This document shows positions 41,065 to 51,643 of a stretch of 64,000 nt of DNA, in pieces; position 1 is the stretch's first letter, and every line of letters begins with the position of its first letter. The stretch spans positions 342,697 to 406,696 of the forward strand of contig NW_019775702.1 in assembly GCF_001039355.2 (NCBI RefSeq), written 5' to 3'. The notes under the pieces were generated by a model. The model was not told the DNA's origin. It was given only the letters and a program-made list of their open reading frames with translations, and made no database searches. The DNA comes from Lingula anatina (taxonomy: Eukaryota > Brachiopoda > Lingulata > Lingulida > Lingulidae). A program made the translations under genes and the position numbers.

Positions 41065-42038
41065 GGGGGAGACGGGGGCGAGTTGGCCCAGTTAGACACT
41101 TTTGGTCTTGTAGAGCCAACTGGGAATAAGTTAGTGCAACAAAACCGGTTTCAACGTAAGCCCCATGAACTTAGCTACGTATGCAACGTCATTAATTTTC
41201 TAATATAATGCCAGATGGCTCACAATTTGACAAAAAGCGCAATTGACGTAAGGGGGGGGCAACTTGCCCCGTCACGTATCCCATGTAAACGCCATTAAAT
41301 ACATTTTTACACATTTTAATTTTATTAAAGTGATTTTCGAGAGTCATTGATGAATAAGTAGTTTAAATGAGGCAGATATTTTGAGGTTTCTGTACGTTAC
41401 GTTGTACGTGTTGTACGAAAACAAAATATCTATTAGTGAAACTTCTTTTTTTAAAATGAAGAATAAACTAATAATGGTATAAAGCAGGTTTTTAATGAAT
41501 GAAAAACGAATAATAATTTTTTGTTTAAAAAAACTTACAAATTCAATCTTAAACTAATTATTTAACAAACTATTGAATTTATTTTAACAATGGTCTATAG
41601 CTCTCTTGTGCGCAAAGGATTAGGCCTATAGTCTAAATGAGGGTCCAACTTGCCCCGAGTCAAGGGGGCCAACTTTTTTATTTTAAAGGATTGCAGCCAT
41701 TTTTGGTGCTAAAATGAACAACGATGATACATTTCTATGAACCTTGAAACTATGAGCTTCAGTTTGGTGCCCTATCATATAGGCCTACTATATTCGATCA
41801 AAAGCCAATGAAAATAGATTTTAAAATCTCTTTAATAAAGTTACTTTAAGAATTGCAGAATTCTTTCATTTAGACTCACCGCCTAAATAAAACTTTTTAC
41901 GACCGACGCTTTCTTGGTATTATTGGATACAGTCACTTTACAAAATGATATGATCAAATTTTTTATCCCGTAGTTACTTTTTCATAAATTGATGGGGGGC
42001 CTACTTGCCCCGGGGTCCAACTAGCCCCGGTCTCCCCT
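41065..42038. mobile_element. ~970-bp TIR element with G/C-rich ends
   Basis: The ends form an inverted repeat of about 24 bp: GGGGAGACGGGGGCGAGTTG at the left against CAACTAGCCCCGGTCTCCCC at the right, about 21 of 24 matching. Related CAACTTGCCCC motifs recur inside near 41250, 41650 and 42003, giving subterminal repeats. The interior is AT-rich and non-coding. No clear target duplication was identified, so the class is unknown. It sits directly upstream of SLC9C. Confidence 0.65.
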
Positions 42039-42073
42039 AGAGTAGAATTGCTATTTATCACTCTCTCTTTGAC

Positions 42074-42096
42074 CAGAGAGAGAGAGAGAGAGAGAA
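42074..42096. repeat. (GA)n microsatellite
   Basis: About eleven AG/GA repeats, with a short CT-rich run just upstream that could pair with it. Confidence 0.9.
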
Positions 42097-43939
42097 GATT
42101 CAGATTTCTGAAACAAAATGATGGATCAATATCCCCCCCTTCTTTCTTTATAGGGAGCTTATAGATTTGTTACGATACGTTTTAAAAGTAAGACTATCAA
42201 GTCTTGCATTCATAAAACTACAATTATTGCTTTCAGTATAATTACGCTTTTATTTCATAGAGCTATCCTCGGTGAAAATATTGCAATATTTCTTAATGAT
42301 ATACTGATAGCAGTTGACTGATAGGATTTCCACTCAACCTTTTTCTGTAAAGTCTCCTAAATCAAATCATAAAGATATTATGAGTTACACACTCAAATGA
42401 ATAACTTAAGTGTTCTATAACTTGCTTCCAGTTAAATTAGACATATTAAAGACACTACGATAGGTTATTGTCTCTTGAGATATACCTTTCAATAAATTTG
42501 AAGAGGAATGTTTTGGTTACTATTACACATAGCAATAAATCATTATATTACAATGTGACATAATGTACAATCCGAATGACTTTATAGAATAAGGAATGAT
42601 TTATTGCATTTTGTTTTTAAAAAGTCTTTTGATAAATTAACTTCGGGCACATTTTACGTGTTTCTGATGCTTTAAACATTCTCAAGCCTCTCTCAAATAA
42701 TTTTTTTACACAAACGGTAGATGTTAGTTATTGTCATCTAGCCTAATTAACTTTATTCTATAAAAATAACAAAGAAGTGCGTGTGTGTGCTTGCGTGCGT
42801 GTGTAGGCCTATCAGTATGTAAGTATTGAATGCCCAACGTTACAAGTAGGGGCCTAAGCTGGTAAAAGCATCATAAATTTTGTCCCATATCCTTACCATG
42901 TAGAGGAGTGTGTTCTAACGGAAAGACACATTAGACTTTCGAGGTGTTCGTGATTGAGTTATCTATGTAATATCGCCAACGTTCGAGTAGAACTGTTTAC
43001 TCTAGTCAGCAAACTACCAACGCAATACTGAATTTTGCCTGCTTGTAGCGCTAGAGCACGAACTGCGCGTTGTCTATGACAACAAATTCGATAAAGTTTT
43101 TAAGATGACTAACATCTTTCATTTTTAGCATGTCCGATATCACGGAGAAGTTTGTTTTTTTTTACCGAGGCTTGCTTGATTAGAAATATTTCAAGTACTG
43201 AGACATATACTGTTCGCTACATATAGTTTGTGTTTAATCTCCTTGTCTCCAAAGGCGGCTTGTATGTTGAGGATCCTTGAATTAGATAATACTTAAAAGG
43301 GAAGGCTTTTAACGACATCCACCGTGGGTCTGTCACTCCAATCCTGTATAAACTATATTCTAATTGGGTCATTTGAACCAATTGCAGGAATTGCCATTCA
43401 CAGTGCGGCACAAGGACTTCCCAGCAGAAAACACCCTCTTTTTGCTTTCAGGCTGTGATGGCCCTCTTAGAATATGAGGTGGGGGTCTTGCCCATGGCGA
43501 ATCTTGTGTTTTATAGTTGTCACCTGAAACTGAACAAGAGCATTTAATATTGGTCCCTTGTCTGCGGTTTAATTAAGTCTAGTGCAAAAACATACTGTAT
43601 CTGGCATATTGTGTGAAACTTGTTTACGCCATGTTAGCAAGAATCCTTGAAAGGAAAACGCCTCTGTAAAAAAAAAAAGGAAAGCAAAGAAAAGAAAAAA
43701 AGCAAATAACAGACCATGGGGTTGCGGTTAACTCTTGAAAGGTACATTTTCCTACAAAACAAACTGATGCATTTATCTGCAAGCCAGTCTTGTTTTCTGT
43801 CGGCCGCAATGGCCGCCATTTAATGAAAAACTAACAAATACTCGGCGAGTGCCACGCACCAGAGGAAGACAAAGGAAAAAGCGTACTGTCTCCGCCTATC
43901 TCTAACATACTAACCCGAGGGAATATAAACCTTATACAT
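42097..43939. other. Intergenic, no gene recognised
   Basis: Mostly AT-rich, with a short GT-rich run near 42780. The minus-strand open frame at 43217-43411 has no family resemblance and no convincing start context. Confidence 0.5.
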
Positions 43940-46900
43940 CTAGGTGATAAATGTTTTAGTAAAGCACTGGTTGGCGTCTTTTCTCAGGTCCACGCACGTT
44001 TTGTAGAATTGATTGTCTTCTCCTATAATTGTTTCATTATTATTCCTTTTTATGGGAGTAATTCCCACAAATTGTCTTAACGACGTATTAAACGCCATGG
44101 TATGGATGCTGGGCAATCGGTTTGCTGACATACACAATTAACTAAAAAATATGGGTTAGAGTATAATTACAAGGCTGATGTCTAATCTACAAATGTTGCT
44201 CGTTGTTTTTATAACAATGGAACCTATAGGGGCGTATTTGTCTTTTAATATTGAATTCTTTATTTTTCATTTGGTTTGTTCTGTTGTTCTGTCATTCAAA
44301 TGTCTAATTGTATGAATATCTGATTATAGTTGTTTGCACCTTTCAACAAAACTTCAGTAGCACTTTTTTTAAGTAGGTCTACTGTAGAAAATGAAACCAC
44401 TTATATCAGCCATAAATGTACGGTAAAATATCCTCTCCATCAAGGGCGACTGTGTCTGTACTTAGTTCCCATATACCTAGTGACTAACAAACGTATTATT
44501 GCAACTGGATACCAAAATGGGTGTGTTTAATCAGACAGAAAAGCGACGGTTAAGTGGCTTTACCTCATAATGTCATCTTTCATAAACCCAGTTTTGCCTG
44601 TACAGAAAAGCATAGGATCCATAAAGTTTAAATTTATCTTGCACTGCTCACACGCAAACTGATGTTATAATTTGTAGATTAAGAAGGAAGTTTATGTTAT
44701 TACTGTCATATACCTGATTAAGTCAGTTAAAACGTTCAAGGCACACCTTACCACAATGATATTTACAAAAATCCTCTATTTTTTTTTTTTTTTTTTTTTT
44801 TTGCATGCCCATGTAAAACTTGTACTATCTAATACTAAATAATACTGAGTATATTTCAATCAATTATAAATAACGGTTCCCTAGCCAATATCGCAAGACA
44901 AATTGACTTATTGACTTAAAACTCTGATTAAAATAGATTTAAGCTATTGTGACTTGCTTATTTAACGAATTAAAACATGTTGTTTGGAGAGAGGCCAGTA
45001 GAAAAATCATGTGTAAAATATACAAGTGCTAAATACTCTACATCGCCTGTACGTAGAGCAATTGCTTATTTAAAAATCCATACATGACAAACACTGATGC
45101 TGATGCATTATAGAGAGAACTGAATGTCACATATCGCGAGTTTCGATTTCTCTGCGTATGTTGCACTTTTTTTCAGGTAGTGTGCATAACTAAGGATATG
45201 TTCGTATTTGCAAAAGACAGCATTTTTTTAATTGATTATTTTGAAGTAACAGTATTCCTTTTTTCATTTAACTGACCGATAAAGTCATTTTCAAGAATAG
45301 AGATAATATTAATGCATTAAGATATTGCTTCTCAATTTTTAAACACACTGATGATTTCTAAGAAAAAGTTGTTTTCGTGTAGCTGGTAATTCTGTTCATG
45401 TATATTGACTATATTGATCTATATTGAAATACTTAACACATTTTGCTGCTCACGCAAGTATTTTTTTGATGTGGCGTGTTATATTCTTATATGTCTATTT
45501 ACCAACAGTTTTGTGTAGCATAACAGTGAGTTTAAGTAGTGACTCTCACACTATACGTTCGTGATTTAATATCATCATCATCATCATCATCATCGTTATA
45601 TATCTAAATTCATGATTTTGATATTCTAAAATTAATGAGTAAAATCTATTGAAAACCACGCTAATTACTCCATTTATAATCACAATTACGACAGATAGCT
45701 ATTTGTATGCAATTGTGTTAGTAAAATGTCCCATTTGTGAGATACCCCATTTGAGCTTATTCAGGTGCGACAGGATGGTAGTCCTAGGAATGGAAGTCCG
45801 GGGTCCCATATAATTAGTACAGGTTCAGGTTAGTCGGAGTATTGGAGATAGTTTATGGGATGAATACCACCTGTACAAAGTAATGGTGAACGGACTACAG
45901 TTCCTAGCGGACTGCCATTCCTGTTACACCTGTCTATGCCGAAAACTTAGACATCGGTCCATCTGTGCCCCCCAAATGAAGACAAATGAATATGTGTGGA
46001 TTGTGCTTACAAGGCTATTGTAAACTTAACAGATCATTTTGTCTACAGATATAATGCTTCTACAAAATCTAGACACATTTCCAACATTTCCAACATTCCA
46101 TTGGTATATGTATCAGGTGTTTGGCGAGTATGAGGGCTTTTGCTGACTTCCACAGACTCGAGCTATTATTGGACCGGAAGATTAACTTTGTGTAACATTT
46201 GCACAAATCTGACTAAAGAACGCATGACCCGCACGAAAATGCAGTAGTATCGAAGTAGCAAAGAAGCATTAACGCAGTAGTGGTGCCTACTGCAATTCTA
46301 CTTCAAAAATTACATAGGGTTGTACAGAGGAGGAGCATAAATGCAGTAGATTAGCAGCATGATAGAAGCATGTTTCAAATATGCTAATTAGCTCCCACAT
46401 CGAAGCAGATTTGAAGCATGTTTGCAGTATGATTGCAGTAGTCTACTGCGCTGGAGTATCTACTTCGTTTTCGTGCGGGGAGTGTTTGGAGTTTAATACT
46501 GCGAACACCGTCAATGTTCACTAGAATAGAAGTTCACCACTCTTCCAATAACCTTCTGATGTTTTATTTTAACTCAAGATCTAAAACCCCGTTTTTTATT
46601 CCAAATTTATATTTATTTCCGTTACGAGAGAAGTTAACCAGTCTCCATTATGAAAGTGAACTGATTGTCTTAGAAATCTGCCCCTTGTTGTTTCAGAACA
46701 CAGGGTATTATAAAAAGTTAATATTGTCATTAAGGGAAAATTGCTGGATTGCCAAGAAAACCAGATCTTATCTCATCTTCTTTTATTGCTTCTTTCTTTT
46801 ATGCTTTTAAATATATTGATTTAAGAAAAGTTTTAAGAGAAAATGCATTAAACAATTTATGATTTAATAACCTATTACTTATGTTTGTAGAGCTTATAAG

Positions 46901-47397
46901 AGGCAAAATAGAAAATAATAATTACTTATGAAGCAGCTCTCAAAATAAACGTACATATTTAGCATATTGCATTAAATTGTAGTGCCACGCCTCACCTAGA
47001 TTTATACTCACGAGGCATGTTTAAAACAATCTACCTAGGGTTTAACAAACCTAGATCAAACCTAGATCCAACAAACGGAACAAAGTTCAATCTAGATTAG
47101 TGTGCAATTCGAAGAGTCCTGCAGCGTCTTACCCACATTCCTAAGCTTTCCCAGCACACTGATTCCTAAGGGAGATCCAATTTGTTTTGCTGGCCGAAAT
47201 AAAGATGTCCTCTCATTTTGCATCTTCAAAGCCCTTAATAAAAACAGTTCTTTGCAAGCTGCTTGGTCTTCTGCTGGCAAATCGTCTGCTAGGTCCCAAC
47301 ATAAACCTGCAGACGTACCTGTGGTGTACAGACACAGGAGTGTGACCCATGGCAGTAGTAGACGTAAGGTGTTCATCGTCACAAATCTCCTTCCCAT
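43940..47397 (-). CDS. Candidate small secreted precursor B, unknown family
   Basis: Exon 1 (47133-47397) starts MGRRFVTMNTLRLLLPWVTL and has a clear signal peptide ending near TGTSA. The mature part starts GLCWDLADD, has a second Cys about 16 residues on, then a Leu-rich helix (KELFLLRALKMQ) and SLFRPAKQIGSPLGISVLGK. It ends in a good phase-1 donor (GTAAGA). A phase-compatible terminal exon at 43940-44124 would add about 60 residues with a KR site and a two-Cys segment (YKTCVDLRKDANQCFTK), total 149 residues; this join is tentative and the intron would be 3 kb. A TATA-like TATATTAA (47460-47467) lies about 65 bp before the start. It resembles a neuropeptide or hormone precursor in build, but no family is recognised. 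Exon 1 alone is much better supported than exon 2. Confidence 0.42.
45762..45932. mobile_element. Foldback element
   Basis: About 171 bp with imperfect inverted ends: CAGGTGCGACAGGATGGTAG at the left against CCATTCCTGTTACACCTG at the right. The inner parts also pair around AGTCC and CCTAGGAA. It is MITE-like with no coding capacity. Confidence 0.5.
46228..46479. mobile_element. TIR element with GCAGTAG repeats
   Basis: About 252 bp bounded by the perfect 12-bp inverted repeat CCCGCACGAAAA / TTTTCGTGCGGG. The interior repeats GCAGTAGT-like and GAAGCAT-like words and can fold on itself. It is probably a non-autonomous DNA element. Confidence 0.6.
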
Positions 47398-47459
47398 CTT
47401 CAACCTTGTCGATTGTTGTGCAAGAGAATGACTGTCCGCCGCGCGCACACGCCTGCGTT

Positions 47460-47467
47460 TTAATATA
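47460..47467 (-). promoter_or_regulatory. TATA-like box of gene B
   Basis: Minus-strand TATATTAA about 65 bp upstream of the first ATG of candidate gene B. The spacing fits a short 5' UTR. Confidence 0.4.
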
Positions 47468-47479
47468 CCTGCCATTCAA

Positions 47480-50400
47480 ACTGCCAACACAAAACTAGCG
47501 ACTGATAAAAAACAAGTAAGATAAACAAAACAAATCGGTGGTTAGAAAAAATCCGCCCAGTTGGTTAGAAAGTGATGCAAACAGGCTGCTATTACCGAGC
47601 GTTGAGGTTTAAAAGTCATGAATCTTCATCATGAATATTTCCCTTGATTGGGAGAAGTGAGAAACCACAAGCCTAATTATAGCACTTATTTGAGTGATTT
47701 ATGGTGATTACATTTTCATGCAATTATATACAAACAGGATGTACAATTTCAAAATGCTGCTTGGAAAATTATTGACACACGCACACGCGTGTACATGTAT
47801 CTGCCGCCACTCTGTGGGTACTAGGATATTGATAAGAACAAGTACATGGATAAGTAAACGTATATAGAGTCTGTTAATGTGTTTGCTGCAAATATCTAAT
47901 AATTTCCCTTTAATGCAAAAACCTTTTGTATTCTTTATATGCTTTGGAAAAAAACAGTATTGACTTTAAAAATCGAAAAATTGCCTTACGTTGCTAAGGG
48001 GGACATTTTAAGAAAATCTTTTATTATTTGTATGCAATTAGGAATGCATTTTTCTGCATTAGACTAGAGACATTAGTGTTTAATAACAGTATAAAGTACA
48101 CCTGTTAAACAACTGACTTAGAATGGTGGGAGTAGTCGTTTATTGACTGCCTGTATGGTGAACTAAAAATATATAAAGACAAATACAGAAGATTTACAAC
48201 AATGAAGTTAATCAAATAATAATACAAAGAAGTTAAATTACATAATCAAGGTAAATACACAAGGAATTTCTTGAATGAACAAAGGAATACAGTAGTATAG
48301 ATAAATACTAGTGTATAATTATAAAAATCAAATCAAGTTACATATACTCACAAACTTTCATTTCTCAACCATTCTTACAGGTGACTCTAAAACGTTTTCC
48401 TAGTCTACAATAAAATCAATTAAACAGCAAAAACATATTTTGCTCTGCAACGCAAGCAACTCATTTGGCATATGATCTGCCACGTGAAAAACGACAGCGC
48501 GCGTAGAGGGCGCCACTAAGCAGGGGAATGGGCAAATGAGAGAGAGAGAGAGGAGGAAATATAAGACAAAACCCTTGTCGATAATTTTTTAACGAAGAGT
48601 AAAATTAGAATGTCCAATATCAAACTACGTTTCCTAATGAAATTATTGGTATCACGTTGTGACAAAGAGGAAGCGCCTCTTGTGGAGAAGTTTTTGTAAT
48701 CTACAGGTAGCTCCTTATTTACTGGTTTCAGCAATACTAGTTGGCAACGTCTTTTTTTTCGTAATTTACCGCAAAGACTGGTTAGAATTTCTATTCTAAG
48801 TAACTAGAATGAAGAAAATGTTTTTCTCATATCGCCTTAACACGGGTTTAGTCAGTAGTCTGTTTTTCCAAAAGCCAAATTTATTAGCTTGCTGTCTTGT
48901 TAGCCGGCTACTAAGTTCAAAGCAATCACACTTTGGACCAGTTATGAGGACAATTGTGCTGCGTTTTATAAGCAATTTTCGATAATAACCCCTGGAACAA
49001 ATCAGAGGTTTCAAAACCATTTGATTCGCTTTAAATCCATAATGGGTCCATTTGTCGTTACTTCGATTCACCGCAAACCTCTGCTTGTTTTGTAATGCTT
49101 TTGGCGTAAAAATGCACTTAAAACAAGGGGAATATGAATATATTTGTTTTGGCGTATCTTTCAATGGTACTTCCCTTTCCTTACTTTCAAATATAAACCT
49201 TATAATCCATGTACTTACAAAGATTTTTTGAAATGCCTCGCACTAATCACTGGTTTTAATTTCTTCATAATATTTCCAACTGGTTAATCATTCCAGGGAA
49301 ATGAAAACAATAATTTTCCACTTATTTAATATGCCTTCCCCTGGGTTTGGAAGAGATACAGAAACATGATTAAAGACCAATAAAGTCAGTGTCGTTATCA
49401 CGCTTATTTTGCCAATAGACGTTACATGTTTCGGCCTCGACTCCTTAAAGAGGAATACATATTTACGTATTTTCAAACAACATAGTCCGAGTTGTGGGCA
49501 AGCAAAACGTTTTATTCGTCTATGTCTGAGTCAAAAATAAAGAAGTCTAGAACACACTTTTAAAGAGTGTTTTGATTATGGAACTTGATGGGGTGGAATG
49601 ACGATCAGTAAGCACTAGAAATACACTTATTTTGTGATTCTTGTGTATTCGCGGAAAATCTTATTTTGCAAAATTTTTCTTATGATTTCAGAAACCATAT
49701 CAGAAGTACAGCATTCAATTGGTGTTTGTCTTTACTACATCAATACCCAGAAGAAAACATTCTATTATAGTATTCTAATTAGACGAGCTTTTGGTCACAG
49801 ACTTTATTTCATTCCGGTTAGAAGAATAAATTGTTTTGCAAAAATTTCAAGTGCGGTGCTCATCACAGTGAGTTTTTATTGTAAAGAGAGAACTTATCGC
49901 CTAATATTCATTTTTTTTTCTTGGTTATCAAAGCATTGCTCTATTTCTGGGCCACCAAGATAAAATGACAAGAGGAGTGTCGTCAATAATAACCCCACGA
50001 CAACTTTAATCCCAGTCAAAAATAAATCAACAAGCACTCCTTTATAAAGTACAGTAATTATGCACTTTATTTACAAATCGGATTATACACAGCAGTACCA
50101 CAAATAAATTAAATGTCTAACAATAAGAATTTTCATAGCAATGATTTCTAGTTCATGTCTTCATCCTATCACTTTTAATACCAACTATCCACGTTTATAG
50201 AGGTAACACGCTGAACTTGCACTATTAACAAAAACAAAACAAAAAAGGGAATATCATTTGTGACATGTACATGTAAATAGTGTTATACTGATGTCTCGAC
50301 TCAATGCACAAATTAAGAAATTGGTTTTGGTTTTTGTAGCCGCTAGTCTTCCTATTTTAATATTCAAACAGACTGAATGAAGAGCTTGTTATACAGTCTT

Positions 50401-50824
50401 TGAGATATGAAATGACAACTTAATCATCAGTCTAATAAGGTAAAAACATGCGACCCCCTGGGGCATTAATAAATATGAAAATAGAGATAACTGATTATCA
50501 AGAAAAAAAAACAGAAATGAGATCCATTTAATATGTAAAAATTGTCACTCAGAAATAACATATTTGAATCACACTGTGTAGGTGAGGCAACGACCTTAAA
50601 TCCTTGGAATGTCTTTTGGTGATTCCTGGCCGGAAACAACATGGATAAATTACCAATTTGCGTGCCGTGCTCGACAATCTCCAAGATAAATGCAACCGCT
50701 ACTTTAAATGGCAGTCATGTCCCTTAACGTGTTGCACGCGGTCTTATTTTTCAAGAGGGTCACGGCATAATTGGCTGTTATTCCGTCTCTAAGGGTAATC
50801 TTCAAGTCGACATATTCATATTTC
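47480..50824. other. Intergenic, no gene recognised
   Basis: AT-rich with no splice-supported coding exon. The open frames at 48796-49164 (minus) and 49634-49963 (plus) show no family resemblance. Confidence 0.5.
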
Positions 50825-51557
50825 CTACGGCATGATTGGAAGGACGTCTTTGCCTAGGCTACAGCCAGCGTAAAAGAAACCCCTGGGGCATGGCGCCGCA
50901 GGAACGGGGGAGTCTTCGGAACGCCGATATCGCCCAAGTTTTATATTAATCACTGCACTCCTACTTCTTTTTCTTGAGTTGTTTTTCTTATCAGTGTTTT
51001 TCTTCGATATCAAGCTTTTCATGATTTCACCCAGTGGCAATTGTTTTTTCTCTGGTTTCGTACGCCGAAATGGGGTGGGGCTCGCTTCCGAGTCCTGTAT
51101 TACCGTCAGGTCTTTTAAAATTGCTAAGAGTCTCGCCTTTTTCTGTGAGTCACTTGCTGAAGTTTTCATTGTGTGGAACAAAAAGGCGCTATATTTCCTA
51201 GCTGTAAATAATCAATTACGTGTCATGATATGATTTTCAAAAAGTGTACACAAAATGAAAATATCGGCCATAAGCTATTTATAGCTCTGTCACTGTAATA
51301 CAATTACTTTTTAATTAATAGTGATAATGAATTGGGATAAACTATTCAAAAGATAATCGAACTACATAACTTCAAAATTCACTGGTAATAAACCTCTTTG
51401 AACGTTTTTAAGTTTGATACTTACTCTTACTGTTGATATGAGCGCCTCCTTGGACTACGGCCACACTTTTCTTATTATTATGTATGAAAGGCAAAGAAAA
51501 TGTGCTTTTGATCAAGATACCATTAAATATTAATAATGAAAATATGTTAATTTCCAT
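50825..51557 (-). CDS. Candidate secreted peptide precursor A, unknown family
   Basis: Two exons, 51431-51557 and 50825-51156, join in phase 1 to 152 residues. The N-terminus MEINIFSLLIFNGILIKSTF is a signal peptide, followed by LPFIHNNKKSVAVVQ. Exon 2 reads KKARLLAILKDLTVIQ, then PFRRTKPEKKQLPLGEIMKS, then several basic processing sites (SKK, SRKRSRS, GRYRR). The precursor ends with SEDSPVPAAPCPRGFFYAGC and SLGKDVLPIMP, so processing after the last dibasic site would free a peptide with a two-Cys ring of eight intervening residues. A TATA box (51636-51643) lies about 80 bp before the start. Two overlapping donors would change the product by two residues (Ser-Lys). The ring spacing equals that of elevenin but the inner residues do not match; no family is claimed. 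Confidence 0.55.
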
Positions 51558-51635
51558 CTTGCTATGAATTCTTTTGCCGGTTGAAAAAGAAAACTATAAC
51601 TTCCCTGTTGCTGACTTTTTAAACTTGTCATTCAG

Positions 51636-51643
51636 CTTATATA
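51636..51643 (-). promoter_or_regulatory. TATA box of gene A
   Basis: Minus-strand TATATAAG about 80 bp before the ATG of candidate precursor A. The spacing would give a 5' UTR of about 50 bases. Confidence 0.5.

Larger units (their letters stand above)
44125..47132. other. Possible intron of gene B with foldback elements
   Basis: No other exon is recognised. It holds a T homopolymer (about 44779-44802), an (ATC)n run (about 45570-45595) and two inverted-repeat elements (45762-45932, 46228-46479). The plus-strand open frame 46514-46810 is Phe/Lys-rich with no family resemblance. Confidence 0.45.

Noticed and set aside
50825-50900. RGFFY resemblance to the insulin B chain in candidate gene A
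   Set aside because: The upstream Cys-containing helix, C-peptide and A chain are absent, so the five-residue match is coincidence.
50825-50900. CPRG resemblance to CART peptides in candidate gene A
   Set aside because: CART needs six cysteines in a fixed pattern; only two are present.
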